Shown one piece after another: positions 14,051-20,529 of a stretch of 24,680 nt of DNA. The stretch comes from a virus. Made by a program: the position numbers and the translations under genes. The notes below the pieces were generated by a model. It ran no database searches. It saw only the letters and a list, made by a program, of their open reading frames with translations, and was not told the origin of the DNA. Location of the stretch: positions 1 to 24,680 of IMG/VR virus record IMGVR_UViG_3300025879_000099. The stretch is one strand, 5' to 3'. Numbering within the stretch: the first letter of the stretch is position 1; every line of letters begins with the position of its first letter.

Positions 14051-14181
14051 CACGTCTTGTTGTTACCTTATTTAGACTCATTCTAAATAGTATTTAGACT
14101 CATTATAAATTACACTATTTTATCTATTTTTTTTTACGTTTTGCTTAGAACCTTCTATTTATTACTATACCATAAACCATT
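14015..14181. repeat. 15-bp perfect inverted repeat flanking a 137-bp segment
   Basis: AATGGTTTATGGTAT (14015-14029) and ATACCATAAACCATT (14167-14181) are exact inverted copies. The centre of the pair (about 14098) falls in the tandem operator-like repeat. In a stretch this size and composition an exact 15-bp pair is not expected by chance (a rough count gives far fewer than one). It could be the pair of ends of an invertible segment, a long-range RNA pairing, or a protein-binding pair; the sequence does not decide. Confidence 0.8.
14069..14112. promoter_or_regulatory. Two tandem 22-bp operator-like repeats
   Basis: TATTTAGACTCATTCTAAAT (from 14069) is repeated from 14091 with one base changed (C to A). 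Each unit holds the dyad ATTTAG-N7-CTAAAT, perfect in the first copy and one mismatch in the second. The junction also makes CTAAATA-G-TATTTAG (14083-14097). A 22-bp period is close to two helical turns, so two dimers would bind the same DNA face. The site lies between divergent transcription units. Confidence 0.6.
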
Positions 14182-14236
14182 AAATACATTAAACCACACT
14201 AATACATTCATTTACCCGATTATCTCTGGTGGCGGG

Positions 14237-14245
14237 TTATCCACC
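14237..14245 (+). promoter_or_regulatory. DnaA-box-like sequence TTATCCACC
   Basis: The site matches the consensus TTATCCACA at 8 of 9 positions. It lies in the largest non-coding gap, next to AT-rich DNA and an 8-bp direct repeat AATACATT (14183-14190 and 14201-14208). A single box is weak evidence, and the same bases form one arm of a small RNA hairpin. Confidence 0.3.
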
Positions 14246-14570
14246 TAAAACATTCATCCGTAGTGTCCTGATTCATATAGTAAATGAATCCTCTTAGCCA
14301 AACGAAGCAGTTGGGGAAGAGTCGTGAGTGGGGGGAACATCTTTGGCCTGTAAGAGGTATGTTAGTGTTTGTAACGGAGACAGTAAGGGACGTTAAGTAA
14401 ATTAAGTATAGGGGGTAGAATCTCCACCTTTTTTTAACCCTGAATCATCCCTTTAATAAAGAACTTGCATCTAATTACTACTATACTATCAGTTGTGTTA
14501 GATGTTGGGAACCCACCTAGGGTTCCTCATCAACTATACTCACTCACAGATTTAGAAAAAAGAGTATCTA

Positions 14571-14615
14571 CCTCGTACTAATCAGTTATTCCTTACGAGG
14601 TTTATAACTTTTTCT
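14571..14615 (+). terminator. Terminator-like hairpin before the rightward promoter
   Basis: CCTCGTA (14571-14577) and TACGAGG (14594-14600) form a 7-bp stem around a 16-nt loop. TTTATAACTTTTTC follows on the plus strand. It would end the candidate RNA 8 bp before the -33 element of the next promoter. The long loop and interrupted T tract lower confidence. Confidence 0.5.
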
Positions 14616-14622
14616 ATAAAGA

Positions 14623-14654
14623 TTTGGATATATCAGTATTTATTCGTATCTTTA
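14623..14654 (+). promoter_or_regulatory. Bacteroidota-type promoter for the rightward genes
   Basis: TTTG (14623-14626), a 20-nt spacer and TATCTTTA (14647-14654) match the Bacteroidota housekeeping consensus TTTG-N19/20-TAnnTTTG at all but the last base. Transcription should start near 14660, giving a ~25-nt A/T-rich leader before the ATG at 14685. It is the best promoter seen in the window and a main reason for proposing a Bacteroidota host. Confidence 0.7.
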
Positions 14655-14684
14655 CATTATATAAATTATTAAATAGCAACACTT

Positions 14685-15122
14685 ATGAACAAACCTACCA
14701 ATTTATTATTATTAGTTCTTTCAGCATTAAGAAAGAAACCAGTTACCGATACTGAAGCTAGAATCAACTATACTAATGCAGTATGGGATTATATTTTAGA
14801 TTTAGAATCATTATTTCCCATTTCAGTTCAACCTACCTCATCAGCATTCAAGCAGAAGAATTACTTGGACAAACTACTTATACTGAACGATAGATTTATT
14901 AGTATAGGAGATGAGTTCCTTACACCATCAGCAGTTGATAGTATTTTAGAAAAGGTACAGGATATGTTTAGAGAGTATTTAGATGATAAATTATACTATG
15001 AGTTTTATGATTTACGAAAGAATCATTATGCTCAGTTGATCAACTCCAATAGGGATGATTCAGTACCTAGCTATAATAGGTTAGATACTCTAAAACATGC
15101 AGCATTTAAGAACTTAGGATAG
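14685..15122 (+). CDS. Hypothetical protein, first of a rightward pair
   Basis: I do not recognise this 145-aa protein. It is mostly helical and mixed-charge: a hydrophobic N-terminal helix (TNLLLLVLSALRKKP) is followed by NYTNAVWDYILDLESLFPIS, VDSILEKVQDMFREYLDDKL and a Tyr-rich stretch (YYEFYDLRKNHYAQLI). The start is an ATG 25 nt after the predicted transcription start. It and the next gene are the only rightward genes in the window, with their own promoter, so they probably belong to a different expression class from the leftward virion genes. The N-terminal hydrophobic helix is too short and charged at its end for a confident signal peptide. Confidence 0.65.
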   Translation: MNKPTNLLLLVLSALRKKPVTDTEARINYTNAVWDYILDLESLFPISVQPTSSAFKQKNYLDKLLILNDRFISIGDEFLTPSAVDSILEKVQDMFREYLDDKLYYEFYDLRKNHYAQLINSNRDDSVPSYNRLDTLKHAAFKNLG

Positions 15123-15126
15123 ATAT

Positions 15127-15459
15127 ATGGCATATAATAAAGTTACATTATCAACTGCTCATAGATTTGAGGAGTTAGAGAGTTATAGAAACTTTCTTAA
15201 AGAGAAGAAGATTATACAAGCAAAGTATCCTTCTAAACCTTGGAATATACACGTGGGAACTGGCAGACCGGGTAACCATAAAGACCCTTTTGATACAGAG
15301 TGGTGGAATGATTGGCAATCATACAAAAAAGAGATTACTGATTTGATGCTTACACCCAATGGCAATTTCCAGCAATTTACTTGGGAACTTATCAGCGAGA
15401 AGAATGAAGAGGTTATGGAACGTATAGCTAAAGGTGTTAAGAGGAGTATATATTACTAA
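15127..15459 (+). CDS. Hypothetical protein, second of a rightward pair
   Basis: This 110-aa protein starts 4 nt after the preceding stop and is surely co-transcribed with it. It is rich in Trp, Lys and Glu. The centre (KPWNIHVGTGRPGNHKDPFD, then TEWWNDWQSYKKE) looks like a compact loop-helix structure, and the C-terminus is helical and basic. I know no family with this pattern. Its last 23 bp overlap the 3' end of the SGNH-like gene on the other strand, so the two transcripts would be antisense to each other there. Confidence 0.6.
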   Translation: MAYNKVTLSTAHRFEELESYRNFLKEKKIIQAKYPSKPWNIHVGTGRPGNHKDPFDTEWWNDWQSYKKEITDLMLTPNGNFQQFTWELISEKNEEVMERIAKGVKRSIYY

Positions 15460-16051
15460 TCCACTCATACATCTGTTCAGCAATTAGTTTATATCCCAGG
15501 TAGTTAGGATGATAGTCACCTATCATCATACCTGTTTCATCTTCCCATACTCGTCTACTTTGATACTCCCATACTGATTTATCATTTAGCATCTCATAGT
15601 CATTCAGTACATCACTCATACATTGTTCAGGTTCCACGAAGTGTGTTGTGTTGATATACTTTATCCTTTCAGTATCAAAGGTTCGGTAGAACGAGTTAAA
15701 ATATAAATGGTTATAGGTTTTTAGTATTTCTTCTGCTTCATTATATACATCAGTTGGGTCACTATCCCTATATGGATAGGACCACATTATGATTATCATA
15801 TCATCTTTCTTCACCCACCCTTCTTTTATAGTTTGTTTTACTAATTCAAGTATCTTTCTATTTCCTATACCACATACCCCAAAGTTTATTGCAGGTATAT
15901 TCAGTAGGTTAGATAGTTGGTTGGGCCAGGAGTTCTGTTCTCTTAGTTTATCTATAAATGGTGGAGGGGTTGGGTTTTCTTTATAGTCTATATCAGTTTC
16001 TACTCCGTGTCCTTTAGTCCAACTATCTCCAAATGCTAGTATTCTACTCAT
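15437..16051 (-). CDS. SGNH/GDSL-type hydrolase (probable esterase)
   Basis: This 204-aa protein has the SGNH blocks in order: GDSWTKG with Ser10 as candidate nucleophile (block I), NFGVCGIGNRK with Gly63/Asn64 (blocks II-III) and GDYHPNYLGY with candidate Asp179 and His181 (block V; spacing D-x-H rather than the usual D-x-x-H). SWPNQLSNLLNIP and IIIMWSYPYRD are also common in phage members. These enzymes cleave ester groups, often acetyl groups on polysaccharides. Between glycosyltransferases and tail genes it could trim decorations on host surface glycans or act in a glycan pathway. There is no signal peptide, so it acts in the cytoplasm or in the virion. Its end overlaps the rightward pair. 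Confidence 0.78.
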   Translation of the reverse strand: MSRILAFGDSWTKGHGVETDIDYKENPTPPPFIDKLREQNSWPNQLSNLLNIPAINFGVCGIGNRKILELVKQTIKEGWVKKDDMIIIMWSYPYRDSDPTDVYNEAEEILKTYNHLYFNSFYRTFDTERIKYINTTHFVEPEQCMSDVLNDYEMLNDKSVWEYQSRRVWEDETGMMIGDYHPNYLGYKLIAEQMYEWISNIYSS

Positions 16052-16712
16052 TTCCCCAATTAAATCTGTTAGTATCTGCGTTCTTACCCCACCAATCCAT
16101 ATCTTGTTTATGTAATTCAGTTAGTACTGGTATTAGTTCGTGGTGAGCTGAGGTTGCTGATATATTACTATCTTTCATTGGTAGCCCTTTTAGTGCCTTA
16201 CATGGCACAGGGTTCATATGGAACTGCCAAGTATCACCATAGTATAGTTTTAGTTCTTCAGGTACTGGTACCCAATTATGTTTATCAAAGAAGATTGCAC
16301 ATCCCCATCCATAGTTGTGGTGGGGTATATCTATTATCTCGTAGTTCTTTTCGGTAGTAGTATAGTTATCTTGATGCATACCAAGTATTCCTATCTTCTC
16401 ACTAAAATATAGTATATAATCAAAGACATCTGTATCATATAGTATATCATCATTCACTATTCCTATTAAGGATTGTTCACTACATGCTTCTACTCCTATA
16501 TTCCACGCTTTATTCACCACCCATTCATTATATGTTGGTGGTTGATATACTCTCCACTTACCGAGTGGGAACCTATTGGGATAGTGTTTATGGAACTCTT
16601 TTGCATTATCTATAATATGAACTGCTGATACTAAATCATTCTCATCATATCTCTTCAGCATCTCATGTATATGTGGAGATTTCCACAGAGTTGGTATTAC
16701 TATTTCTATCAT
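16044..16712 (-). CDS. Glycosyltransferase, GT-A fold (GT2-like)
   Basis: The protein (222 aa from the ATG at 16712) starts IEIVIPTLWKSPHIHEMLKR, the opening strand and loop of GT-A enzymes. A donor-site D-D motif, IGIVNDDILYDTD, lies near the middle (about residues 82-94). GWGCAIFFDKHNWVPVPEEL and YYGDTWQFHM follow in the acceptor part. Such enzymes transfer sugars from nucleotide-sugars. A longer frame begins at 16745, but the ATG at 16712 overlaps the bS21 stop as ATGA (16709-16712) and gives the better start. The 3' end overlaps the SGNH gene by 8 nt, so GT and hydrolase are coupled. Substrate and acceptor cannot be deduced. Confidence 0.75.
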   Translation of the reverse strand: MIEIVIPTLWKSPHIHEMLKRYDENDLVSAVHIIDNAKEFHKHYPNRFPLGKWRVYQPPTYNEWVVNKAWNIGVEACSEQSLIGIVNDDILYDTDVFDYILYFSEKIGILGMHQDNYTTTEKNYEIIDIPHHNYGWGCAIFFDKHNWVPVPEELKLYYGDTWQFHMNPVPCKALKGLPMKDSNISATSAHHELIPVLTELHKQDMDWWGKNADTNRFNWGNE

Positions 16713-16924
16713 CCGTTCTCTTGTTTGTATCTTTGTTCTGCCCATTGTTGGGTTCTTATAGCATCCTTCTTCATCTTTCTATTTACTACTGATGGTTTTA
16801 GGTATTGTTTCCTTTCGCGTAATTCCTCTAAGTGTCCAGATTCTATAACTTTTGATTTCCATTTTTTTAACGCAACTTGGATGTTTCCTTTTATCACTTT
16901 TACGTGTGCCTTACTGTTTTTCAT
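16709..16924 (-). CDS. rpsU: Phage-encoded ribosomal protein bS21
   Basis: The 71-residue product matches bS21 over its core: VKVIKGNIQVALKKWKSKV, then ESGHLEELRERKQYLKPSV and VNRKMKKDAIR. The ALKxxKxKVxxSGxLxELRxRxxYxKPSVxxRxKK pattern is diagnostic. The C-terminus is shortened and basic. bS21 sits on the 30S platform near the anti-Shine-Dalgarno sequence, and it is the ribosomal protein most often carried by phages. In Bacteroidota it helps hide that sequence, so a phage copy could shift which messages are translated. The frame can also start at a TTG at 16942, 12 nt after GAGGT, but the ATG at 16924 is preferred because it leaves only a short extension before the core. It lies between two glycosyltransferase genes. 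Confidence 0.9.
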   Translation of the reverse strand: MKNSKAHVKVIKGNIQVALKKWKSKVIESGHLEELRERKQYLKPSVVNRKMKKDAIRTQQWAEQRYKQENG

Positions 16925-16929
16925 ATCTT

Positions 16930-17880
16930 TTATATTAAGCAACTTGTTTTCCCTACCTCTTGTACTATCTTATAGTATTCATATCCTGCTAGGGTTGTAT
17001 CTATATCTTTTATCTCATCTCCATAGGGTAGTATTCCATTATCATATTTTCCCTTGAAGAACCTATCTGTTTGGTTTCCTAAAACTCCAGCATTGTGGTA
17101 GAATCCATATGTTTCCCAATCCTTTATTGGATTGGTATAGAACATAAAGTTGAATTCCTCTGGTACTGCAGTTAATCTACCATACTTCCAGGCCATCCAT
17201 AGTTCTGCCCACATAGACATAGTCCAATGTTGTAGTGGATGGTAGGATTCTCCTTTTTCTTTTTTCTCTGCACCTATTTTATTGGATACTACTGGTACTT
17301 CCTTCCATAGTTTTAGTTGGAGTTCATATACATCTTTCCAATACTTGGGTGGTACATTCTTAATTAGTTTTTGTGCTCCTCCACTTCCACCTTGATTTCT
17401 TCTTACGAACGATTTATCTATCTCAGCAATCTCACACATCTTATCTAAAACTTCCTCTCCTTTTGAGGAGATATATTCTGCACCTATATACGAGATAGTA
17501 TCACTTAAATACCATATACTATCATGTAAGAAAGGTTCCATATCGAATGGTTTAGTAAAGACGAAGTCACTATCGTGGAAAAATACATATTCCTTTTCCA
17601 TTAGTGGATTACTTATCCAATGTTTGTAGAGTAGATGTGCTTGGATAGATGGTTGGTAGTTGTTTTGTTCTCTTGTATCTTGGTAGAAGAAGAACTGAAC
17701 TCCTGGAAAGTTCTTAACTAATTTCTTCCATTCTAAGGGTATTTCTTTCCAACTTGGTACTAATCCTTGGACTAGTTGTATTTGTTGAGGAGCAACCCCC
17801 ATATTTAGAAAGTTGGTTATATATACCTCTGCCTCCCACGCAAAACGTGGGATAGCAGGTTGGCAACTTAAATAAATCAT
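16930..17880 (-). CDS. Putative glycosyltransferase with DxD motif
   Basis: This 316-aa protein opens MIYLSCQPAIPRFAWEAEVY, as in GT-A-like enzymes, and has HDSD at residues 102-105 in EYVFFHDSDFVFTKPF, where D103-x-D105 fits the metal/donor-binding motif. NQGGSGGAQKLI (about 162-173) and PLQHWTMSMWAELW (about 217-230) are further conserved-looking segments. The many Trp and Tyr residues suit sugar binding. No membrane segment is visible, so it should act in the cytoplasm. It begins a cluster with bS21, a second GT and the SGNH hydrolase. Role: modification of phage structural proteins or of host glycans; both fit, and neither is shown. Confidence 0.65.
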   Translation of the reverse strand: MIYLSCQPAIPRFAWEAEVYITNFLNMGVAPQQIQLVQGLVPSWKEIPLEWKKLVKNFPGVQFFFYQDTREQNNYQPSIQAHLLYKHWISNPLMEKEYVFFHDSDFVFTKPFDMEPFLHDSIWYLSDTISYIGAEYISSKGEEVLDKMCEIAEIDKSFVRRNQGGSGGAQKLIKNVPPKYWKDVYELQLKLWKEVPVVSNKIGAEKKEKGESYHPLQHWTMSMWAELWMAWKYGRLTAVPEEFNFMFYTNPIKDWETYGFYHNAGVLGNQTDRFFKGKYDNGILPYGDEIKDIDTTLAGYEYYKIVQEVGKTSCLI

Positions 17881-17889
17881 ACTATATCT

Positions 17890-18294
17890 TTATCTATTAT
17901 ATATAGTTTTTATTTTGGTTATTTTTTCTTCGCAGTATTGGTTATTTACTTTGCTAAGTAAATCTTCATGGTATTCTATATCACCATCTTCGCTCTGAAT
18001 TATTATACCTTCTAAAACTTTGGTTTTCACATCAGTTGTATCTCTTACGAATACATCTAGTATATAGCCACTATCTAATTTAACTATAAATTGTTCGGTT
18101 ACTGGTGTTGGAAAAGTAGTACCTTCTATGGGTAGGTATAAGCCCATATCTTTTATATTAGTTTTATCACTTTCGTTTATCACTATATCTATCCACTTTT
18201 TAGTATAGGTTTCTTCGTAGCCCATTAAGTAACGGGCCACTCCACCTACTATAATTCCATTATTTTCCGTTATTTGTTGTAATATATCTGTCAT
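17890..18294 (-). CDS. Possible nucleotidyltransferase-fold protein
   Basis: The 134-aa protein has IIVGGVARYLMGYE at residues 14-27 with GG at 17-18. WIDIVI follows (Asp36), and a second acidic residue, Asp80, lies in GYILDVFV. A GG signature, then D-x-V/D, then a later Asp is the layout of the nucleotidyltransferase fold. However, the second Asp of a DxD pair is missing (DIV), so activity is doubtful. It is sandwiched between a tail gene (4-nt gap) and the glycosyltransferases. An alternative is a small tail-assembly protein. Confidence 0.4.
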   Translation of the reverse strand: MTDILQQITENNGIIVGGVARYLMGYEETYTKKWIDIVINESDKTNIKDMGLYLPIEGTTFPTPVTEQFIVKLDSGYILDVFVRDTTDVKTKVLEGIIIQSEDGDIEYHEDLLSKVNNQYCEEKITKIKTIYNR

Positions 18295-18298
18295 AATT

Positions 18299-20515
18299 CT
18301 ATGGGTTTTCTAAACAAGAGTTAAAGGTACATGGGTCACCAAGTTCTGTCCAAACTCCACCTCCTACTGTTGGCGTAGTTCCGTCTTTCACACAGAAGAT
18401 AGTATCTGTATCTGGTGGTATAGTATCACTACAAGATGTTCCATCTAATTTAGTAAAGGTATATGCACACCCACCACCAGCAGATGAAGGACAAAATAAG
18501 TTCCACAATACACCTGGTGCCAATGTAGTGCTAGTGGTAGTCACCGGAATTGTAGTGCTGGTCGTAGTTACAGGAGGTTCGGTGGTGGTGCTGCTGGTGG
18601 TGGTTGTAGTAGTTGCACAAGATGTTTTAGCAATTACAGTTCCAGTATTATCTATCTGTACACTAAAATCTGCTGGTCCAAATTGTCCTGCATCATCCAT
18701 AGCATACCATAGGTTTCCACCCAACCAGTAATCTTCTATACCGGTTTGATTAGTTGTAAATCTTGTTCCAATTCCAATCTCAGCCAATGTATTAGCGTTA
18801 GTTGAGTAAATCTGTGTTCCAGTTATACTTTGGCATGCCTCTGTTGCATTTCCTGCACCGTTTCCTTCGGTTGCAGATGTTGCAAACTCGGTTCTTGGTG
18901 GCTCGGTGGTGGTAGTAGTTGTAATCGGTTGCGTAGTGCTGGTGGAAGTTGTCGTAGTTGTATCACATACCAAACAAGAACCAACGGATACTGCAACTGT
19001 TCCTGCTGATTGTTTTTGGAATGGCATATACACACCTTGATACTTAACTTGTACCACATCATTTATACTCATACCACTTACGAACGATGCATCTATTGAA
19101 GTAGCTACACATATATCGCAGTTTCCTATTTTATACATTGTAATTGGCGTAGTTTCAGGCTCTTCACAGATAGTAAAGATTGAAAAGGTATAACCTACAT
19201 TTACATTACAGCTTGTTACTCCACTGGTTGTGGTAGTAGTGGTTGAAACTGGAGGTTCAGTTGTGGTGCTGGTGGTGCTAGTGGTGCTAGTGGTGGAGCT
19301 GGTAGAAGTTGTTGTGGTAGTCACTGGCACTACTGGTATACAATCTCCATCTACGGTACATATAGTTCCATTTGGATTTATATTCATTCCTTCTATTCCT
19401 ACGAATGGACTTCCACTTGGACCATACTTAAATAAATCACTTGTAGTTCCTCTACTACATAATCCAAAGTATGTAGAACCTCCAACTTCACTTCCAATAG
19501 TTTCTGCTAAGTTCACATCTCTTGAACCTCCAGCACAATCATTCAGTATATAGTATAGGTCTAATCCACCATCTGTTAGTTGAGTGTTTAGTACATCTAC
19601 TGTTATACAGTTACATTCTACTTGAGTAGTGGTGCTAGTAGTCGTAGTTGTAATCGGTTGGGTGGTGCTGGTCGTGGTGGATGTAGTTACACATAGAACT
19701 GCTCCTAAAAACTCACCATTACTAGCAATTTGCCAAGATTGTCCTGATACTACATCCAATCCATCTCCTACTCCATAGTATAAGTTTCCACCATTCCACG
19801 GAGTTGTTGCTCCTGCATCACTATATAGTATATCTCCAGGCACTATTGAGTAGAATGAGTTTCTTAGTGAGTAGAAGATATATGGTAGTGGTTGATCACA
19901 TCCTCCTGCAGGTCCTCCCGAACCATTAGTTGGTGTTGCATGTATATCATAACTAAATGTTTGAGGAGCGGTTGTAGTGGTAGTTGTTATACCAAGGCAA
20001 TCATTACAGTTAGTATATACTGATTGAACGTAGAACTTGATGAATGGTTCTTGTTCGTGTGTTTCTATTAAAGTATAGCATGCATCACTACCAATTTTAA
20101 CCACATCACCAGGCGAGAGGGATGAAGTTGCTACTATAAATCCTGTAACTGTAAATGGTGCCTCACATCCACTACCACTCCAATATGTTTCTACTATTGG
20201 TTGAGTAGTTGTGGAAGTTGTAGAAGTTGTGCTGGTGGTGCTGGTTGTGCTGGTACTGGTGCTGGTTGATGTTGTGGTAGTGGTACTTCCACTAATCACG
20301 AAAGTATCACATGGTTCAGGTATAGATTGTAGTTTTATACATTGGGTTTCTTCTGGTACAGTTATTACTGCAGTAGAACCAACCGTAGGCAGATTTATAT
20401 TATCTCCATCTACTGATTGAGTAAAGTTTATACAATCAGTTGAGTAGAATGCATCATAGTTTGGTCCAGAGTCATTCTGTTCAGTTAGTGTGATTAGTTT
20501 TAGTATATCTGCCAT
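18299..20515 (-). CDS. Modular tail-associated protein with threonine-rich linkers (putative adhesin)
   Basis: This 738-aa protein consists of an N-terminal domain and six Cys-containing modules of ~70-110 residues, joined by six Thr/Ser linkers. The linkers lie at about residues 78-105, 175-183, 275-298, 397-431, 519-542 and 634-668; one is TSTSTSTSTTSTTSTTSTTS. Modules carry paired Cys residues (for example CNDC, CDIC). Several share the pattern Y-S-D/N-A-x-T-x-x-G-x-LxY, seen in ILYSDAGATTPWNGGNLYYG and WLGGNLWYAMDD. A similar module closes the preceding gene. Rod-like linkers and small disulphide-prone modules suit an extended, exposed adhesin on the virion. No signal peptide or membrane segment is present. 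Thr-rich linkers are possible O-glycosylation targets, with glycosyltransferase genes following. Confidence 0.65.
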   Translation of the reverse strand: MADILKLITLTEQNDSGPNYDAFYSTDCINFTQSVDGDNINLPTVGSTAVITVPEETQCIKLQSIPEPCDTFVISGSTTTTTSTSTSTSTTSTTSTTSTTSTTTQPIVETYWSGSGCEAPFTVTGFIVATSSLSPGDVVKIGSDACYTLIETHEQEPFIKFYVQSVYTNCNDCLGITTTTTTAPQTFSYDIHATPTNGSGGPAGGCDQPLPYIFYSLRNSFYSIVPGDILYSDAGATTPWNGGNLYYGVGDGLDVVSGQSWQIASNGEFLGAVLCVTTSTTTSTTQPITTTTTSTTTQVECNCITVDVLNTQLTDGGLDLYYILNDCAGGSRDVNLAETIGSEVGGSTYFGLCSRGTTSDLFKYGPSGSPFVGIEGMNINPNGTICTVDGDCIPVVPVTTTTTSTSSTTSTTSTTSTTTEPPVSTTTTTTSGVTSCNVNVGYTFSIFTICEEPETTPITMYKIGNCDICVATSIDASFVSGMSINDVVQVKYQGVYMPFQKQSAGTVAVSVGSCLVCDTTTTTSTSTTQPITTTTTTEPPRTEFATSATEGNGAGNATEACQSITGTQIYSTNANTLAEIGIGTRFTTNQTGIEDYWLGGNLWYAMDDAGQFGPADFSVQIDNTGTVIAKTSCATTTTTTSSTTTEPPVTTTSTTIPVTTTSTTLAPGVLWNLFCPSSAGGGCAYTFTKLDGTSCSDTIPPDTDTIFCVKDGTTPTVGGGVWTELGDPCTFNSCLENP

Positions 20516-20529
20516 AATTTATCTTTTAT

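Larger units (their letters stand above)
14226..14615 (+). ncRNA. Candidate large structured non-coding RNA (novel)
   Basis: This stretch is richer in G than its surroundings and can fold as plus-strand RNA into consecutive helices: 14228-14232/14241-14245; 14270-14276/14284-14290 (7 bp); 14291-14302/14342-14356 (12 bp with a 3-nt bulge, directly abutting the previous helix); 14387-14396/14434-14441; 14468-14474/14498-14504 (7 bp); 14508-14514/14520-14526 (7 bp). GTGAGTGGG (14324-14332) in the large loop can pair with CTCACTCAC (14539-14547), including one G-U pair, as a pseudoknot. It ends at a terminator-like hairpin (14571-14600) just before the promoter of the next genes, as an independent RNA gene would. 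Strand is inferred from the G-U pair and T tracts. A weak -7-like box TACGTTTTG (14135-14143) is the best promoter candidate. No known RNA family is recognised. Confidence 0.5.
13863..14684. other. 822-bp non-coding region at a transcription switch
   Basis: This is the largest gap between genes, between the divergent tape-measure (minus) and 145-aa (plus) genes. It holds no convincing gene. A 38-codon frame (14284-14400, plus) begins MNPLSQTKQLGKSREWGEHL, but it has unusual codons, no ribosome-binding site and overlaps strong RNA helices. The left half is AT-rich and carries inverted and tandem repeats. The right half is G-richer on the plus strand and is the candidate structured RNA. A clear Bacteroidota-type promoter ends the region. 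No promoter for the tape-measure gene could be identified with confidence. Confidence 0.8.

Noticed and set aside
14284-14400. 38-codon plus-strand frame in the non-coding gap (MNPLSQTKQLGKSREWGEHL...)
   Set aside because: It has no ribosome-binding site, a stop codon immediately before the ATG, unusual GGG/CTT/ACG/CGT codons compared with neighbours, and it lies across the 12-bp RNA helix. Kept as an alternative to the RNA reading only.
14411-14435. Second terminator-like hairpin (GGGGG/CCACC then seven T) in the non-coding gap
   Set aside because: The stem holds a G-A mismatch and is only 4 pairs long. It could be a weak terminator but is better treated as a nested part of the candidate RNA fold.
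14467-14547. A tRNA or tmRNA-like element in the gap (GGTTCC and CCACC fragments)
   Set aside because: No T-loop, anticodon arm or acceptor stem of correct spacing could be assembled.
18528-20285. Several GCTGGTGG sequences on the plus strand (the E. coli Chi octamer)
   Set aside because: They come from Ser/Thr codons in the threonine-rich linkers read on the other strand, and E. coli Chi is not expected to function in Bacteroidota.
18528-20420. Plus-strand Val-rich frames such as 18528-18731, 19230-19553 and 20211-20420
   Set aside because: These are shadows of the Thr/Ser linkers (ACC/ACT/AGC read backwards as GGT/AGT/GCT), with no starts or leaders of their own.
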